Position numbers and translations under genes: made by a program. From assembly GCA_009741485.1 (NCBI GenBank), contig CM019229.1:1305946-1369945 (forward strand): a DNA stretch of 64,000 bases, in the 5' to 3' direction. Every line of letters begins with the position of its first letter. The first letter of the stretch is position 1. The stretch comes from Malurus cyaneus samueli (Eukaryota > Chordata > Aves > Passeriformes > Maluridae). Positions 35,723 through 46,885 of the stretch are shown here, in pieces. Below the pieces are notes generated by a model. It had not been told where the DNA came from, searched no databases, and was given only the letters and a program-made list of their open reading frames with translations.

Positions 35723-36884
35723 CCAGAAACTTCTAGTAAGAAATAGATCAGAAGCAGAAAAATCCCAGAAACGGTGGAAAGGAAAGGGAATGGGCTGGGT
35801 AGAGTTGAGCCAAGCAGAAAACAAAGATGGACAGAGCTGAGGCTGCTCTAAACCCATTTAGGAGGAGCTTCGCTCTGATGGCCTGAGTGATCTAAAGGGC
35901 CTTTTCCAGCTGAGCCTTTGAGACTCCACAAAACCGCTGGAGTCACTTGACGTAATCTGTTGGAACAGAGACATTCCAGAAATAGTTTTCCAAAAGAAAA
36001 ATACTGACTTAATGCAACTTTTTCTTAACTCAGTGATGAAGCCGGGGGAGAATTTTCAGAGCAGCCCCCAGGGGAGCAGAGTTGACATCAGGCTGGTTTG
36101 TTGCCACACAAAGTTTTTTCTGGTTCTATTTATGTTCTTTACTCCAAGCAGAATCCATTCCTGAGGCAGGGGAAAGTCAAGAATGTGTTTATTTTCTGAA
36201 AAAAAAAAGCAATCTTTTTTTTTACTTTACCCAAACAATCTACTGGAACAGGATGGGATCATTTCTGTCATTCTTTCTTGGTAGTGTTTGACATTTGATC
36301 CAGTGCCTTCTGAGGGCAGAGATGTGCAGGGCTGAGGCAGAGGGACACTCTGAGGTGGATTTTGTCTTGTGGCCCTGATCCTGGAGTCAGTTCCTGATTC
36401 AGATTTCAGATCCAGAGTGAAAAGCCTCATTTTCCATGGATGAAACACCTCCCCAGGAGCAGCAGGGAATCCCCCTGCCTGTTTTCTTCCCTCAAGCCCT
36501 CTGCTCTTTGAGAATTCACCCAGCAGCTCCTTGAGGAGGAAATCTGCTTTTCATACAGTCAGCTGAAGATTTTGACACGATTTTGAGAATTTTCTGAGCA
36601 TCAGGTCACCCTTTGGCACATGGAGAGATGTCTATAAAGTCACCAAAGCCCACACGACACAAAGAAGGGTGAGAAGAGGGGCTGTGGTGGGACAGGAAGG
36701 TATCACAGCCTTCAGAGAGCACCTGGAGCCACCTGGGCCAGGGTCAGGGACTCGGGGCAGGGCTGGGGCCTCACCCAGGGCTCTCCTGCAGCCTCTCCAT
36801 GTGGGAGATAAAGAGAAGCCCTCAGCTTCATCAGTCCTGTTAAAGCTGACAGTCTGAGAAAGGTTCCATTCCAGCCACCGGTCT
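35723..36884. other. Unique sequence upstream of the promoter-like module
   Basis: The piece at 35885-35932 (TCTAAAGGGCCTTTTCCAGC) may be a very short CR1 tail. No coding frame was recognised. Confidence 0.4.
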
Positions 36885-37090
36885 GTGACCACGGCAACGC
36901 TGGTGTGATTGACAGGCAATAGCCCCGCCCATAAAGCTGTGATTGGTTAACAGGGCATGTGGGTGCCACCTGATCTGAGCTGTGATTGGATGAAAAGGTT
37001 GGTGGGCGGCAGTTCTGCAGAGCAAACAGCCAATCCGTGCTTAGCCTGGGAAGTTCAGACTATAAAAAGGCAGGGCTGGTGGAAAATGAA
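36885..37090 (+). promoter_or_regulatory. Promoter-like module: RFX-like site, CCAAT boxes, GC boxes, TATA box
   Basis: In order on the plus strand: GTGACCACGGCAAC (36885-36898) matches 11 of 14 bases of the palindromic RFX consensus. Next come a weak inverted CCAAT (GTGATTGACAG, 36905), a GC box CCCCGCCC (36923-36930), inverted CCAAT boxes GTGATTGG at about 36939 and 36982, a second GC box GGGCGG (37004-37009), a forward AGCCAAT (37028-37034) and the TATA box TATAAAAAGG (37061-37070). CCAAT to TATA spacing (about 30 bp) and order fit a class II promoter, with a start expected near 37090. The next 130 bp hold no usable coding start: the ATG at 37087 closes after 11 codons. Exon 1 may be non-coding, or the gene is lost. 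This is motif reading only; no transcript evidence. Confidence 0.6.
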
Positions 37091-37218
37091 GGATTTCTTT
37101 GGAGCAGCGAGGAGGGTCTGAGCTCTGCTCCCCAATTGTGACAGCTCCACACTGAGCTCCTGGGACACAGCTCAGCCACAAGGGCTGCCAGCCTGACCTC
37201 AGCTTCAGGGGAGGGAGG
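37091..37218 (+). other. Possible non-coding first exon region
   Basis: This follows the predicted start site and ends at the TGGA array. I see no good splice donor (GGGTCTGAG at 37111 is the closest) and no long frame. Confidence 0.25.
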
Positions 37219-37760
37219 GATGGATGGATGGATGGATGGACAGGGATGGATGGATGGATGGATGGATGGATGGATGGATGGATGGATCGGATGGATGGAT
37301 GGATGGATGATGGATGGGTGGATGGATGATTATTGGATGGATGGATGGATGTTGATTGGATGGATGGATGGATTGGATTGGATTGGCATGACGGATGGAT
37401 GGATGGACAGGGATGGATGGATGGATGGATGGAATGGATGATGATGGATGGATGGAAGGGATGGATGGATGGATGGATGGATGAATGGAGTGGATGGATG
37501 GATGGATGTGATGGATGGAGACAGGGGATGGATGGATGGATGATGGATGATGGATGGGATGGATGGATGATGGATGGATGCATGGTGGATGGATGGAGGT
37601 GGATGGAGATGGATGGATGGATGGATTGAGAGATGGATGATGAGATGGATGGTGGATGGATGGAAGGGATATGGATGGATGGATGGATGATGGATGGATG
37701 ATGGATGGTATGGATGGATGGATGAGTGTGGATGGACGGGAGAGGATGGATTGGATGGGA
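37219..37760. repeat. (TGGA)n array, about 540 bp
   Basis: Tetranucleotide array with short interruptions (GGACAGGGATGG, TGATGG, GAGATGG). Repetitive frames on both strands (Met-Asp-Gly-Trp and His-Pro-Ser-Ile patterns) are its translation and not proteins. It starts only about 150 bp after the TATA box. Confidence 0.95.
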
Positions 37761-38458
37761 GGAAAGGACCAGTACAATCGCAAAATCCACAAAGCCACAC
37801 TCTCCCACCCCATGTGGATGCAGACACATCTCTTCTTGTCCTGCTCCTTTCCTCTTTTAGACCTTGGACAGGATCAGCCCCTTTGCCCTTCTGGTCCAAC
37901 AGGATTTGTGCAGAGTCCAGCATGGGAGCAATAATAACCTGGAGATGGGGAAGGGGCTTCTCAGCTCTGCTTCAACTGGTCAGGGCTCCTCATCCCAGGA
38001 GAGCTGTGCCCAAACTGTGCCCTCTATTCCCCGCCTCTCTCCTCCAGCAGATTTTCTTGTCATCAGTCTCCAAGGACTCCAGGAAATTTTTAGAGGACAC
38101 TTCTCCCCAGGCTTCTCTGAAGGGGAAGCAGGCCACTCCTGAAATAGAGATGACCTGGGTGGGAAACTAGTGTGGGGCTCCTGGTGTTCCCAGGATAGAA
38201 AACAAGGGCTGGCATTTGTCCAGAAATGATCCCCAAGTGGCTCTGGCAGGATCAGAAATGCACTGCCCAGTTGGGAGGAATCGTGAATAAAAAATGACAA
38301 GAGAAGGAAAATCCAGAGTGACCCTTTCCTGCAAGAACCCTGGCATGTCCCTGCAGACTGGCTACAGGCCTTGCTGCTCATTCCTTATGTCGCATCTGGC
38401 CCAGGGAGGCAAAAAAAAGCAGAAAACCCAAGGGTGTCACCTCCTGGCACAGAGAACC
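37761..38458. other. Unique sequence before the duplicated block
   Basis: No gene was recognised. Confidence 0.4.
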
Positions 38459-38760
38459 CCAGAATCCCAGAGTCCCAGAATCCCAGACTGGTTTGGGACT
38501 GGAAAGCATTTTAAAGATCATCCCATCCACCCCGTGCCATGGCAGGGACGGAGCCTCCGTGCACCTGGGAACCTCCCCCTGGCTCCCAGCCATGCGCCAG
38601 CTTGGGCAACTGCCATGGTCCAGGGGCAGCCACAGCTTTCTGGGCAGCCCTGTGCAGGGCCTGCCCACTCCTCCTAGGGAACATCTCTTCTCCCATCCAT
38701 ACCACCTACTGTTCTGCATCGTGTCAGGTGCAGCCCTGTCCAGGAGTCTGAGCAGCATGT
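38459..38760 (-). mobile_element. CR1 LINE fragment, antisense
   Basis: Antisense terminus AGAATCCCAGAATCCCAGAC-like at 38471, then GGTTTGGGACTGGAAAG, GTGCCATGGCAGGGAC and GGGGCAGCCACAGCTTTCTG. Compared with other copies it has many one-base losses, in line with the noisy quality of copy A, which begins inside it. Confidence 0.8.
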
Positions 38761-39598
38761 GAGATGTTTCCTGGTCACTTCTGGAGGACCAAGAGCAGCA
38801 TGGAGTGAGGCGGAATTCTGCCAGTGTGGGAGAAGTCTGGAAGGAAAGTGGGAAGGAGGAAGGGGTAACAGTGGTGAGGTCCCCAGGGTCAGGACCAGCT
38901 GAATGAAGGGAAGATTTTTAGTTTCAGCTTCCGTGTCAGCATGTCCTGATCTTACTTTGGCAGACACAGGGTGAACCAAGAAAGAATCACTCTGACTTGA
39001 TTTTTTTCCCCCTTTTCTTGTTCTTCAAGCCGTGCACGCGCTTCCCACAGGGATGCTCCTGGAAAAGGAACTGTCTGCTTCTGCTCTGATCAAGTCTGTC
39101 AGGAAGGTTTCCATCGTGCGCAGCTCTGGGGAGGGATAGGATGCCTTTGGGAGCAGGGACTGGAAGGAGCTCTGAATAACATCTCAGCAGCTTGCCGGTG
39201 GGAACTCCAGCATGTGTTACAAACTCGCAGAGCTGAATGAAGCAGCTGAGGCCTGCCTGCAGCCTCCAGCCCAGCCCACCCAGCGGAGTGGCAGGGCCAG
39301 GCTCTGCTGGCTGGGCTGACACACAGAGGCTGCTCTCATCTGCCCAGAACAGCCTCAGCGACGGGGAATTTGGGCTCTGGTTCCCTCAGCCCCTCCCCTG
39401 ACAGGGACCAGCAGCCTCTTCCAGCAGCACCACGGATGCCCGGGTGGCCTAGCCCTGGGCAGGGGTCAGGGCTCCTGTTCCTTATGCCAAGCCCTGGGAA
39501 GCCTCTTCCACCCTTAAAGCACCGACGAGCGTGCTGACAGCCCAGCTGAAAGGAGTCACTTTTTCCCTTCTTGCAAGAATCTCACCATCCGAGGTGCA

Positions 39599-39686
<88 letters not shown>
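39599..39686. repeat. Run of 88 G
   Basis: An unbroken G homopolymer sits between GAGGTGCA and AGATCACTTCCC. Copy B reads GAGGTCTGAGATCACTTCCC at the same point (49700) with no run at all. A sequencing or polishing artefact is more likely than real DNA. The poly-glycine and poly-proline frames here are meaningless. Confidence 0.97.
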
Positions 39687-39687
<1 letters not shown>

Positions 39688-40756
39688 GATCACTTCCCGT
39701 GGCTGGAGAGCAGCTTTAGCAGCTCCCTCTGGGGTGTCCGTGCTCCTGGTGTTCTCCAAAAGGATGCAGGAGCCAGCCAAGACCACTGACACCAAAGAAC
39801 TTTGCACCATCTTCCCAACATCCCAACATTGCAACATCTTCCCATCAAATCAACTTTGCTTTGTGGAATGAAGCCCTCAATGTCAAAAAAAATGGCAAGA
39901 GGAAAATAGAAACGGGGTTAAAAATCCTCAGGACCAGCCTCCAGCACCTCTGATGAGCAGGGCTCATGTGAGCAGGGCTGGAGCCTGGCTCTGATCCCAC
40001 TGAGGGCTGTAAGGTCCGATTACTTCAGGAATAGAGCTGGATCTGGAGCCCCAAAGTGTTTCTTACTCCCTGCCCTGGAACACGCCAATCATTAAATACC
40101 AAGGGAGGATTCTCAACCTCAAGCAATATTCTTAACCCAAAAATTTGTCATTTTCAACTCCAAAACTGAATGAGGGCACTAACCATGATTCCTAACGTGA
40201 CGTTTTGTCCTCAAATAAACCTGAACTAGCACTGAACAGGATGCTTGGCTTCCTTCAAAACACTGATTCCTCTGCAAGCTGTTACATTTCATGCCTGCTG
40301 CACTGATGATGTGGCTCTGTCTGTGCCCATTAGCACAGCTGGAGTCCCCTCTCCTTTGGGCTCTAGATATCTGTCACAATGAACATCTGCCACAATGGAA
40401 ATCCAACAACATCAAGGGCAGCAGGGAGAGGAAGCCTGGGAGACTGATGGGATTGAATTGAGGGATGATGGATGAGAGCCAAAAGGAATCAAGGAATTAG
40501 TGGAAAAGCAAAGGATCAGGATGGGTTAGAGGCCTGGCACTTTCAGAGGGTGGAGGTGGACCTCTAAAGGGTCAGGTGCAATGTAAGAAAAGATAAATGT
40601 TCTAAATTGGGATTGGAAGGAAGCGTGACCTCGGTGGCATTCCTGAACACTTAGTGGATGAATGCCGGGCTGGAGTGAAGGCCACTGGATGGCTCCGACT
40701 GTCCCGATGGAACAGGAGGAGACAGGAGGCTGGAGGGGCTCGCCTTTCACAACATC

Positions 40757-40876
40757 AGATGGGATGGGAGGGACAGGGAGGATGATGGATGGAGGATGGA
40801 TGTAGGATGGAGGATGGAGCTGATGGATGGATGAGGATGGAATGGATGGATGGATGGGAGGGATTGGATGGGATGG
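40757..40876. repeat. Irregular GGAT array in copy A
   Basis: Corresponds to the regular (GGAT)n array at 50803-50862 in copy B but is broken by many small indels. Confidence 0.85.
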
Positions 40877-41649
40877 TGAAGAGAGAACACCACGAAGGGG
40901 TGAAAGCTCTTGGTACATTCAGCAGATGAGGCACCAAAAGGGAACCTGGGGGTTGGGGTCTCCTGCAGGTTTCCTGACCAAGAGGAGCCTACGTGGACAA
41001 AGCCTGGACACTCATGCTCAGGGGGCTCTCATCCTGCTCAGGGACGCTAGCCACCCTGGGCTCTGCTGGAGAAGCAGCACAGGGAGCTGTAGGAAATGCA
41101 GAGAGACTCCTGGAGTGCTTGGGGATCAAATTCTGACCTCCAGACAGTCCCACAGAGGGGATGTGAACCGGGAAGAACAACCCCAGGATCCTCCAGGCTG
41201 GGAGGAGCAGCTGGTACAGCCCTGGGAGCAGGAGCTGGGGGTGCTGGGGCGTGAGGCTGCACCTGCCTCGCCCTGAACCCCCTGCCTGGGCTGACCAGCG
41301 TGGGTCAGCAAGGGAGGGGAGGGAGGGGGAGGGGGGATTCTGCCCCTGTGTCCTGTGCTCAGCTCAACCACCTGCAGAGCTGCCCAGCCCTGGGGAACAG
41401 CACAGGAGGGACCTGGAACTTGCTGCGAGAAGACCAGGGGACGGCATCTCAGAGATGCTCCAAGAACCCCGCTGCTCTGGGACCAGGCTTGGGAAGATGC
41501 TGGGGGGTGTCCCACTGGAGACAGGAAAGGCTCCAAAGTGATCTCCAGAGCCCCTGCCACGGCTTAAAGGGCTCTGTAAGTACAGATGGGGACAGTTTTT
41601 CCTGCAGGTCTGAGGAGATGACAAGTGGATGATGGTTTTAAACTAAGAG

Positions 41650-41880
41650 AGAGTGGTTTCAGACCAGCTTATAAAGGAGAAAGGTTTCTTTGAAGTGGTG
41701 AAACACTGGTCGCTGGTTGCTCAGAGAGGTGGTGGACTGCTCCATCCCTGGAAACATTGTAAGGCCAGGTTGGACGGGCTTGGAGCAACTGATCCAGGTG
41801 GAGATGTCCCTGCAGGGGATTGGATTTCACGGCCTTCCATAAGTGTCCTTCCACCCAAACATCCTGTGATCCACCGAATG
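41650..41880 (+). mobile_element. CR1 LINE 3' end, sense (copy A)
   Basis: Shows GGTTGCTCAGAGAGGTGGTG, CCATCCCTGGAAACATT, GGCCAGGTTGGACGGGCTTG and the terminal CCTGTGATCC. One-base changes relative to 51640-51870 interrupt it. Confidence 0.88.
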
Positions 41881-42286
41881 GCGACATTTCAGCCATGAGG
41901 GGAATGAATTTCTATTTGCTCTCCTTCCTAAGTTATTTGCCAAGAACATTATCTCACTGCATTGATACTTCCTTACTCTGACACGGAGAATGTACTGAAT
42001 TCCCAGTTTCTGCACTGTTAATTTCATCTGTTGGGTTGTTTTATCAAATGGTCAGCATCCTCACTGCAGTGCCTGAGACACAAAAGAATCTTCTTGGAAA
42101 TGTCTGGGAAATGGGGTGCAAACAGTTTGGAGAAGCCCTGGATAGGGCCAGGCAGTGTCACAGATGGGAATCTGGCGCATCAGCACTTCAGATTTCACTT
42201 TTCTGTAAACACCTGGATTTTTAGAGAAACCTCAGAGTAAATATTGGCTTTAGGCTTTCCACCAGTAATATTTACTTAATTGTGTC

Positions 42287-42292
42287 AATAAA
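42287..42292 (+). other. AATAAA with GT-rich downstream sequence (copy A)
   Basis: AATAAA followed within 10 bp by GATGTTGGTTTG; also kept at 47307 and 52264. It could be a polyadenylation site, but no exon upstream is known. Confidence 0.3.
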
Positions 42293-42934
42293 GCCTGATG
42301 TTGGTTTGAGCAGAAGCCTGCACTAGTTGGAACAACAGGGATCCTCCAACACCAACAGGTGTCCAAAAGAGCAGGAGGCAGAGCTGCCCATGCCCTGACA
42401 TCTGGGCTGGCAAAGCAGAGCAGACTCTGAAACCATGGTGATCCTGAGCTTCAAATGCAGGGGACAAAATCCGCCCATGTCACTGCTGGAAAAGAAATTG
42501 TGCCCTGGAAATGTTCCTGCTGGACCTTCCAAGCTTTGCCAGGCTGCAGCTCAGGGAGTGTGAAGGTGTCCTTTGTTTCCCTGGGAGGGAACACCCCTCC
42601 CAGGCCCCCCTGGTTCAGGGGGAGGTGTCTTGTGTCCCTTGGGCTGCCCAAGGCTGTGATCTGATGGTTTCCTCTTGCTTTTTCACCTCTCTTTGCTGTC
42701 CAGGAGCTGCTTCTGGAGGTTCCAGCAAGAATGCCCAGGAGGAGCTTCTGGAGGTTTCCACCCACATCTGCTCAGGGTCCAGAGGAAAGATCAGCCATGG
42801 GTTTGGTCCCCCATCCTGAGGCCTACCACCTCGAGCACGATGTCCCTTCCGTTGCCATGTGTGAGTGCCAGGGGCTCTGCCACATCGAGCCAGCCCAGCC
42901 AGGGAGGGTGGTCCCCACTCCTTGCATCCCATCG

Positions 42935-43250
42935 CCATCCATCCATCATCCATCATCCATCACCATCCATCCCATCATCCATCATCCATCCATCCTCATC
43001 GATTCCATCCACCATCCCTCCATCCATCCCATCGGCATCACCCCGTCCATCACTCCATCACCACCATCATCCACCATCCACCATCCATCCATCCGTCTCC
43101 TCCATCCACCGTTTTCATCCACCATCCCTGATCATCCTGTCCATCCATCCATCCACCCTATCACCCCCTCCCCCACCCTCCCTTCATCCATCCATCATCT
43201 CTTCCATCCATCCATCCATATCCATCCACATCCATCCATCCATTCCAACA
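42935..43250. repeat. (CCAT)n array, copy A
   Basis: Irregular CCATCCAT array matching those at 47990-48465 and 52912-53103. It differs from them in length and in frequent base losses. Confidence 0.9.
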
Positions 43251-43254
43251 TCTC

Positions 43255-43610
43255 CAGGGCCGACTGTCCTCCTGGAGTGACTACCACGATCCACCTTATC
43301 CGCTGTCCATGACCATCCGTATCGGGCATCCATCAACCATCCGCAAGTGGAAGGTTCCCAATATGATTCTATCGCATCTCAAGGCTTTGACATTTCTCAC
43401 AAGCACTTCCATCAGGTTCTGCAATGAGGCGGCGTCCATCATGCTCAACAGGGGCTCAGATTAGGCACATTCTCTAGGTGGCTATTGAAGAGAGCTTACC
43501 ATGAGCCCTGTGAGAGGCTATTTAACGCTGCGTTGATATCCTCGTGGTTATCATGGCTGTGACGATATTGGACTCAATAGGCAGCATCAAAGGGATGTCT
43601 GCAAGCCCTC
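43255..43610. other. Scrambled stretch inside copy A
   Basis: Should correspond to about 53100-53275 of copy B, yet only short words survive (GGCAGCATCAAAGGGATGTC at 43580 is the first solid match). It is about twice as long as its counterpart and rich in CpG, which suggests unpolished read sequence. Confidence 0.6.
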
Positions 43611-46600
43611 TTGATTTGTCCAAAATTTAGGAATTGTAAACCGTGGGGTGACTCCAGTCCCAGAGGCTGTGATAGATCCTGAAATCCAGTTATGCTCGTG
43701 GAATGGGGATATTTTAATCCCCACTGCCAGAGGAGCATGCAGGAGCTGGCCCCAGTGGGTGAGGTTGCCAGCAAGGTTGTCCCGTGCCAATAGAACGCTC
43801 CCCTGAGCTGTCCCAGCCAGCATTGCCTCCCTGGTGGCCACTGCTGCAAAACTCTAAACTGGGGCATCAGTTCTGTCTCCAGGACATCTCCATGGCCAGA
43901 AGGTTCCTTTCACAACCAAGGGCAGCTGGTTTGCAACATGCACGTTCAGGAGCCAGGAGGAATTTGATTCCAAACCTCATTTATGACCTGTGCTGAGGCT
44001 TGTAAAACAAAAAGCCCTGGCATGTCTAATAATCATTTTAAGGAGGTTTGTTACAGGCTGAAGCAGGGGCTGCAGCTTCCAACTGCATTATTGGAATATT
44101 TAATCCATTCTTGTGAGGAGCAGAGCCCAGGGAGTAGCACACAGAGATGGGAACTGGGCTGTGCCTGCCAGAGGACTGCAGAGCTCACTGAGGACTTTAT
44201 TTCCCCCCTGGGACAGGGGATGGTCTGGGAATGCACGGGGCTGTCCAAGGTACAAGGAGAGAGCTCTCTGCACTCTGAAGCAGCAGCAGCCTGGGCTGTG
44301 CAGTACAAATTTGGGGAATTACAGCTTCAACTGACAAAAAAAAAAACAAAACTGGGAAAGATGCCCTGCGCTACAGGGAGATGGCTGGAGGTCTTTAGGA
44401 AGGGATGGACTGTGGGGGAATTCCTCCCTCTCAGCTGTGAAGATGGAGCTGTTTCTGTGCCAAGCCTGTGGTTCTGGCTGACCCTCCCAGGCTCTGCACT
44501 TTAGCAGGCTTCCAAGCGGACCTGTTGGCCCAAGGTCCATGCCTGGGTCACACGAAGCCTCACACCTGGTCCAAATTTTTTCCTTGTTTTTAGATATTTC
44601 TGTCTTCCTCTTACATCCCTGGCCCTTCAGTGCTTTCAAACACTCCTTCACAGTGGCAATTGGTTAGAGATGTGCTGGGACCATGTGGGGCCAGACTTCC
44701 CTCCCTCCAGAGGACTCTGAGGGAAGGTTCCTGCCCCTTTTCTTGGGGTCTCCAAGCCTTGCTGCTGTCAAGCAGTTTGGTTTGGTCTCGGACAGGGGTC
44801 TGTCCCAGGCGAAATCCTCATTAAATTGCATCTGTGGCCCTGACGCTGTCCTGGGTGTGATCCCTCCCCTGCAGAGCCACAGAGGGGTCAGAAAGGACTC
44901 CTGGCATTCCCTGGGTGTTATTCCCAGTCCCCAGCTCTCCACAGGCTGGAGCAAGGACAGGCACAAACATCCTCTTTGTGCTCCCATTTCATACCTTGGC
45001 TCTGGGCTCCTGCTCCAAAGCTCTGATGGGCTCAGGGGTGCTGGGACCCTCCTGAGCTCCATAGGGAGCTCCTGCAGGGCTGCTCAGGAGGTTTCTGCAT
45101 GTCCAGTGACAAAAACCCTGCAAAATCCACAGTGTGCAGAGCCCTGGCTCTGCCTGGCAGGGCAGGTTTGCTCTGACATTTGAAGGAAGCACTGCCAGGC
45201 CTTGCTGCTCGTTCCTGCAGCACCCAGCCATCCCCAGCAGCACATCCCCATCCCTGCCACCAGCACATCCCAGAGCCCCACAGAGCCAACAGGCCGTTCC
45301 TGTGTTTGAAAACAAAGGACAAAATCAGTGCCATGGAAGATAAATGCAGCTGGGACTGGGATGAAACCCTCACCCAGCAAGGAGGGGGAAAGTGAGGGGG
45401 GAAAAGTCACAAAGAAAGCTGAGGATTCCCAGCTGGAGAACACATGGGCAGCTGAGAGAACCGAGGCAAAGGGAGATCAAAGCCAAGCCCTGGGTGTGCT
45501 GCTGGTGCTGGGGGGTGGCAGACACAGAAATGCAGATGCTGAAAATCCAGGAGCCACATCCCAGCCCATCACCGGGGTGGCTGCAGTGAGGGGAGCCCTG
45601 CCGGCCTCCAATTATGATGGAGGTATGGTAGTGATGAGTGATGGTCGAATATAGAGACCATTGGATGGGTGAGAGAGAACACCCACAGAAGGGAGTTGAA
45701 ACTCTGGTATCCCGGATTTGGATGAAGCGCATTCCAAAAGAACTGGGGGTTGGGGTCCACGACGCAAGAGCTAAGCTCTGGACAGCCTAGGACCAATCCT
45801 CACACAGGCTCTCAGGTCGCCCATGCTCTTAGAAGACCTTAAGCACACCTTGTTGTGTTAGGCTCCTGTCAGAGCAAGAGAGGCAGCAAGGGAGCTGGTA
45901 GGAAAGGAGCTCGGCTGAGTATAGCTTGGATTCCTCTTAGACTCTTACCACCCAGACAGCCCAGCGATGGAAATGTGCAACGTCTGTGGGAAAGAAGTTG
46001 AAACAGATCGCCACAGGTGATATGCCACTTTCCAGCCTTGATGGAGGGCTGGATACACGACAGCAGGCTGGATGCCCCCTGAGGAGGAGCGAGAGCTGTA
46101 GGAAGAGAGGAGGTGAGAGCTGGCGATACCTGCTCCGCATACCCCTGAACTAGCCTGCATCCCATGTGTGCTGATTGCCCAACGATGAGAGGTCGCGCAG
46201 GTACACAGCTTGAGAGAGAGGAGGTGCACGTGACAGGCGGCGATAGAAGTGCACAGGAACGTGTGTATTTGCGCCTAGTGTGGACAAGCTCAAGACCCCA
46301 CACTCTGGCAAGGCTGCGCGCGCGGAGCCTGGCATGAGCACAGACGGAGAGAACTGGGCGAGCTCACGCAGTAGAGGAATATGTTGGGTGTGAATGCCAA
46401 GAGAGAGAGCGCGCCCAGGAGACACCTCTGTCTCTGGGACGCCCAGGTTGTGTAGAGCTGGGGGTGCCCACCACTATGGAGAAGAGAGAGTGCTCTCCAG
46501 ACGTGGATCTCACGAGCCCGTCTGCCTAGGGGAGAGTACGGGTCATCTGTGAGAAGGTACCAGAGTGGGAGATAGTTTGTGCCTGCAGGGCTCGTGACAC

Positions 46601-46654
46601 ATAACGAGAAAGAGGATGAGGTTATTCCCCCACCACGCAGTGGTTTGCAGAACC

Positions 46655-46885
46655 AGATATAATATTGGAGAAAAGGTTCTTTGAAGATGGGAACACTGGA
46701 GGCTCGGTTGCTTGCAGGAGAGGTGTGGAATGCGTCCAAGTCCCCTGGAGAACATTAGGAGCCAGTTGACGGGGCAGGACGAGACCTGACCCAGGTGGAG
46801 ACTGTTATCCCTGCAGAGGGGATTGGATTTCACGGCTTCAAATGTCCCTTCCAAACCCAAACCATCCATGATCCACCGAATGGGG
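46655..46885 (+). mobile_element. CR1 LINE 3' end, sense (copy C)
   Basis: Degraded third version of the CR1 3' end found at 41650 and 51640. It is recognised by GGGGATTGGATTTCACGGC and AAACCATCCATGATCCACCG. Confidence 0.75.

Larger units (their letters stand above)
38600..45611 (+). repeat. Duplicated block, copy A (noisy)
   Basis: Collinear with 48708-55336. Paired anchors: CACTTCTGGAGGACCAAGAG at 38777 and 48875; GGATGCTCCTGGAAAAGGAA at 39051 and 49157; CAGGGCTCATGTGAGCAGGG at 39958 and 49987; AATAAAGCCTGATGTTGGTT at 42287 and 52264. Differences are mostly scattered one- or two-base insertions and deletions. The last 770 bp (44838-45611) are aligned at a constant offset of 9725 with a single T/C mismatch (45102 against 54827). 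Probably a false duplication from poorly corrected reads; see findings. Confidence 0.93.

Noticed and set aside
36885..36950. MHC-type S-X-Y promoter
   Set aside because: The RFX-like site and CCAAT box are present, but X-to-Y spacing does not fit the usual distance and no S or X2 box is clear.
36885..37220. Histone-gene promoter
   Set aside because: CCAAT and TATA boxes fit, but no histone coding frame follows and no histone 3' stem-loop was seen.
37041..37829. 262-codon minus-strand frame and its plus-strand counterparts
   Set aside because: Translation of the TGGA tetranucleotide array in several frames at once.
39531..39837. Poly-glycine and poly-proline frames
   Set aside because: Translation of the 88-G run, which is itself probably an artefact.
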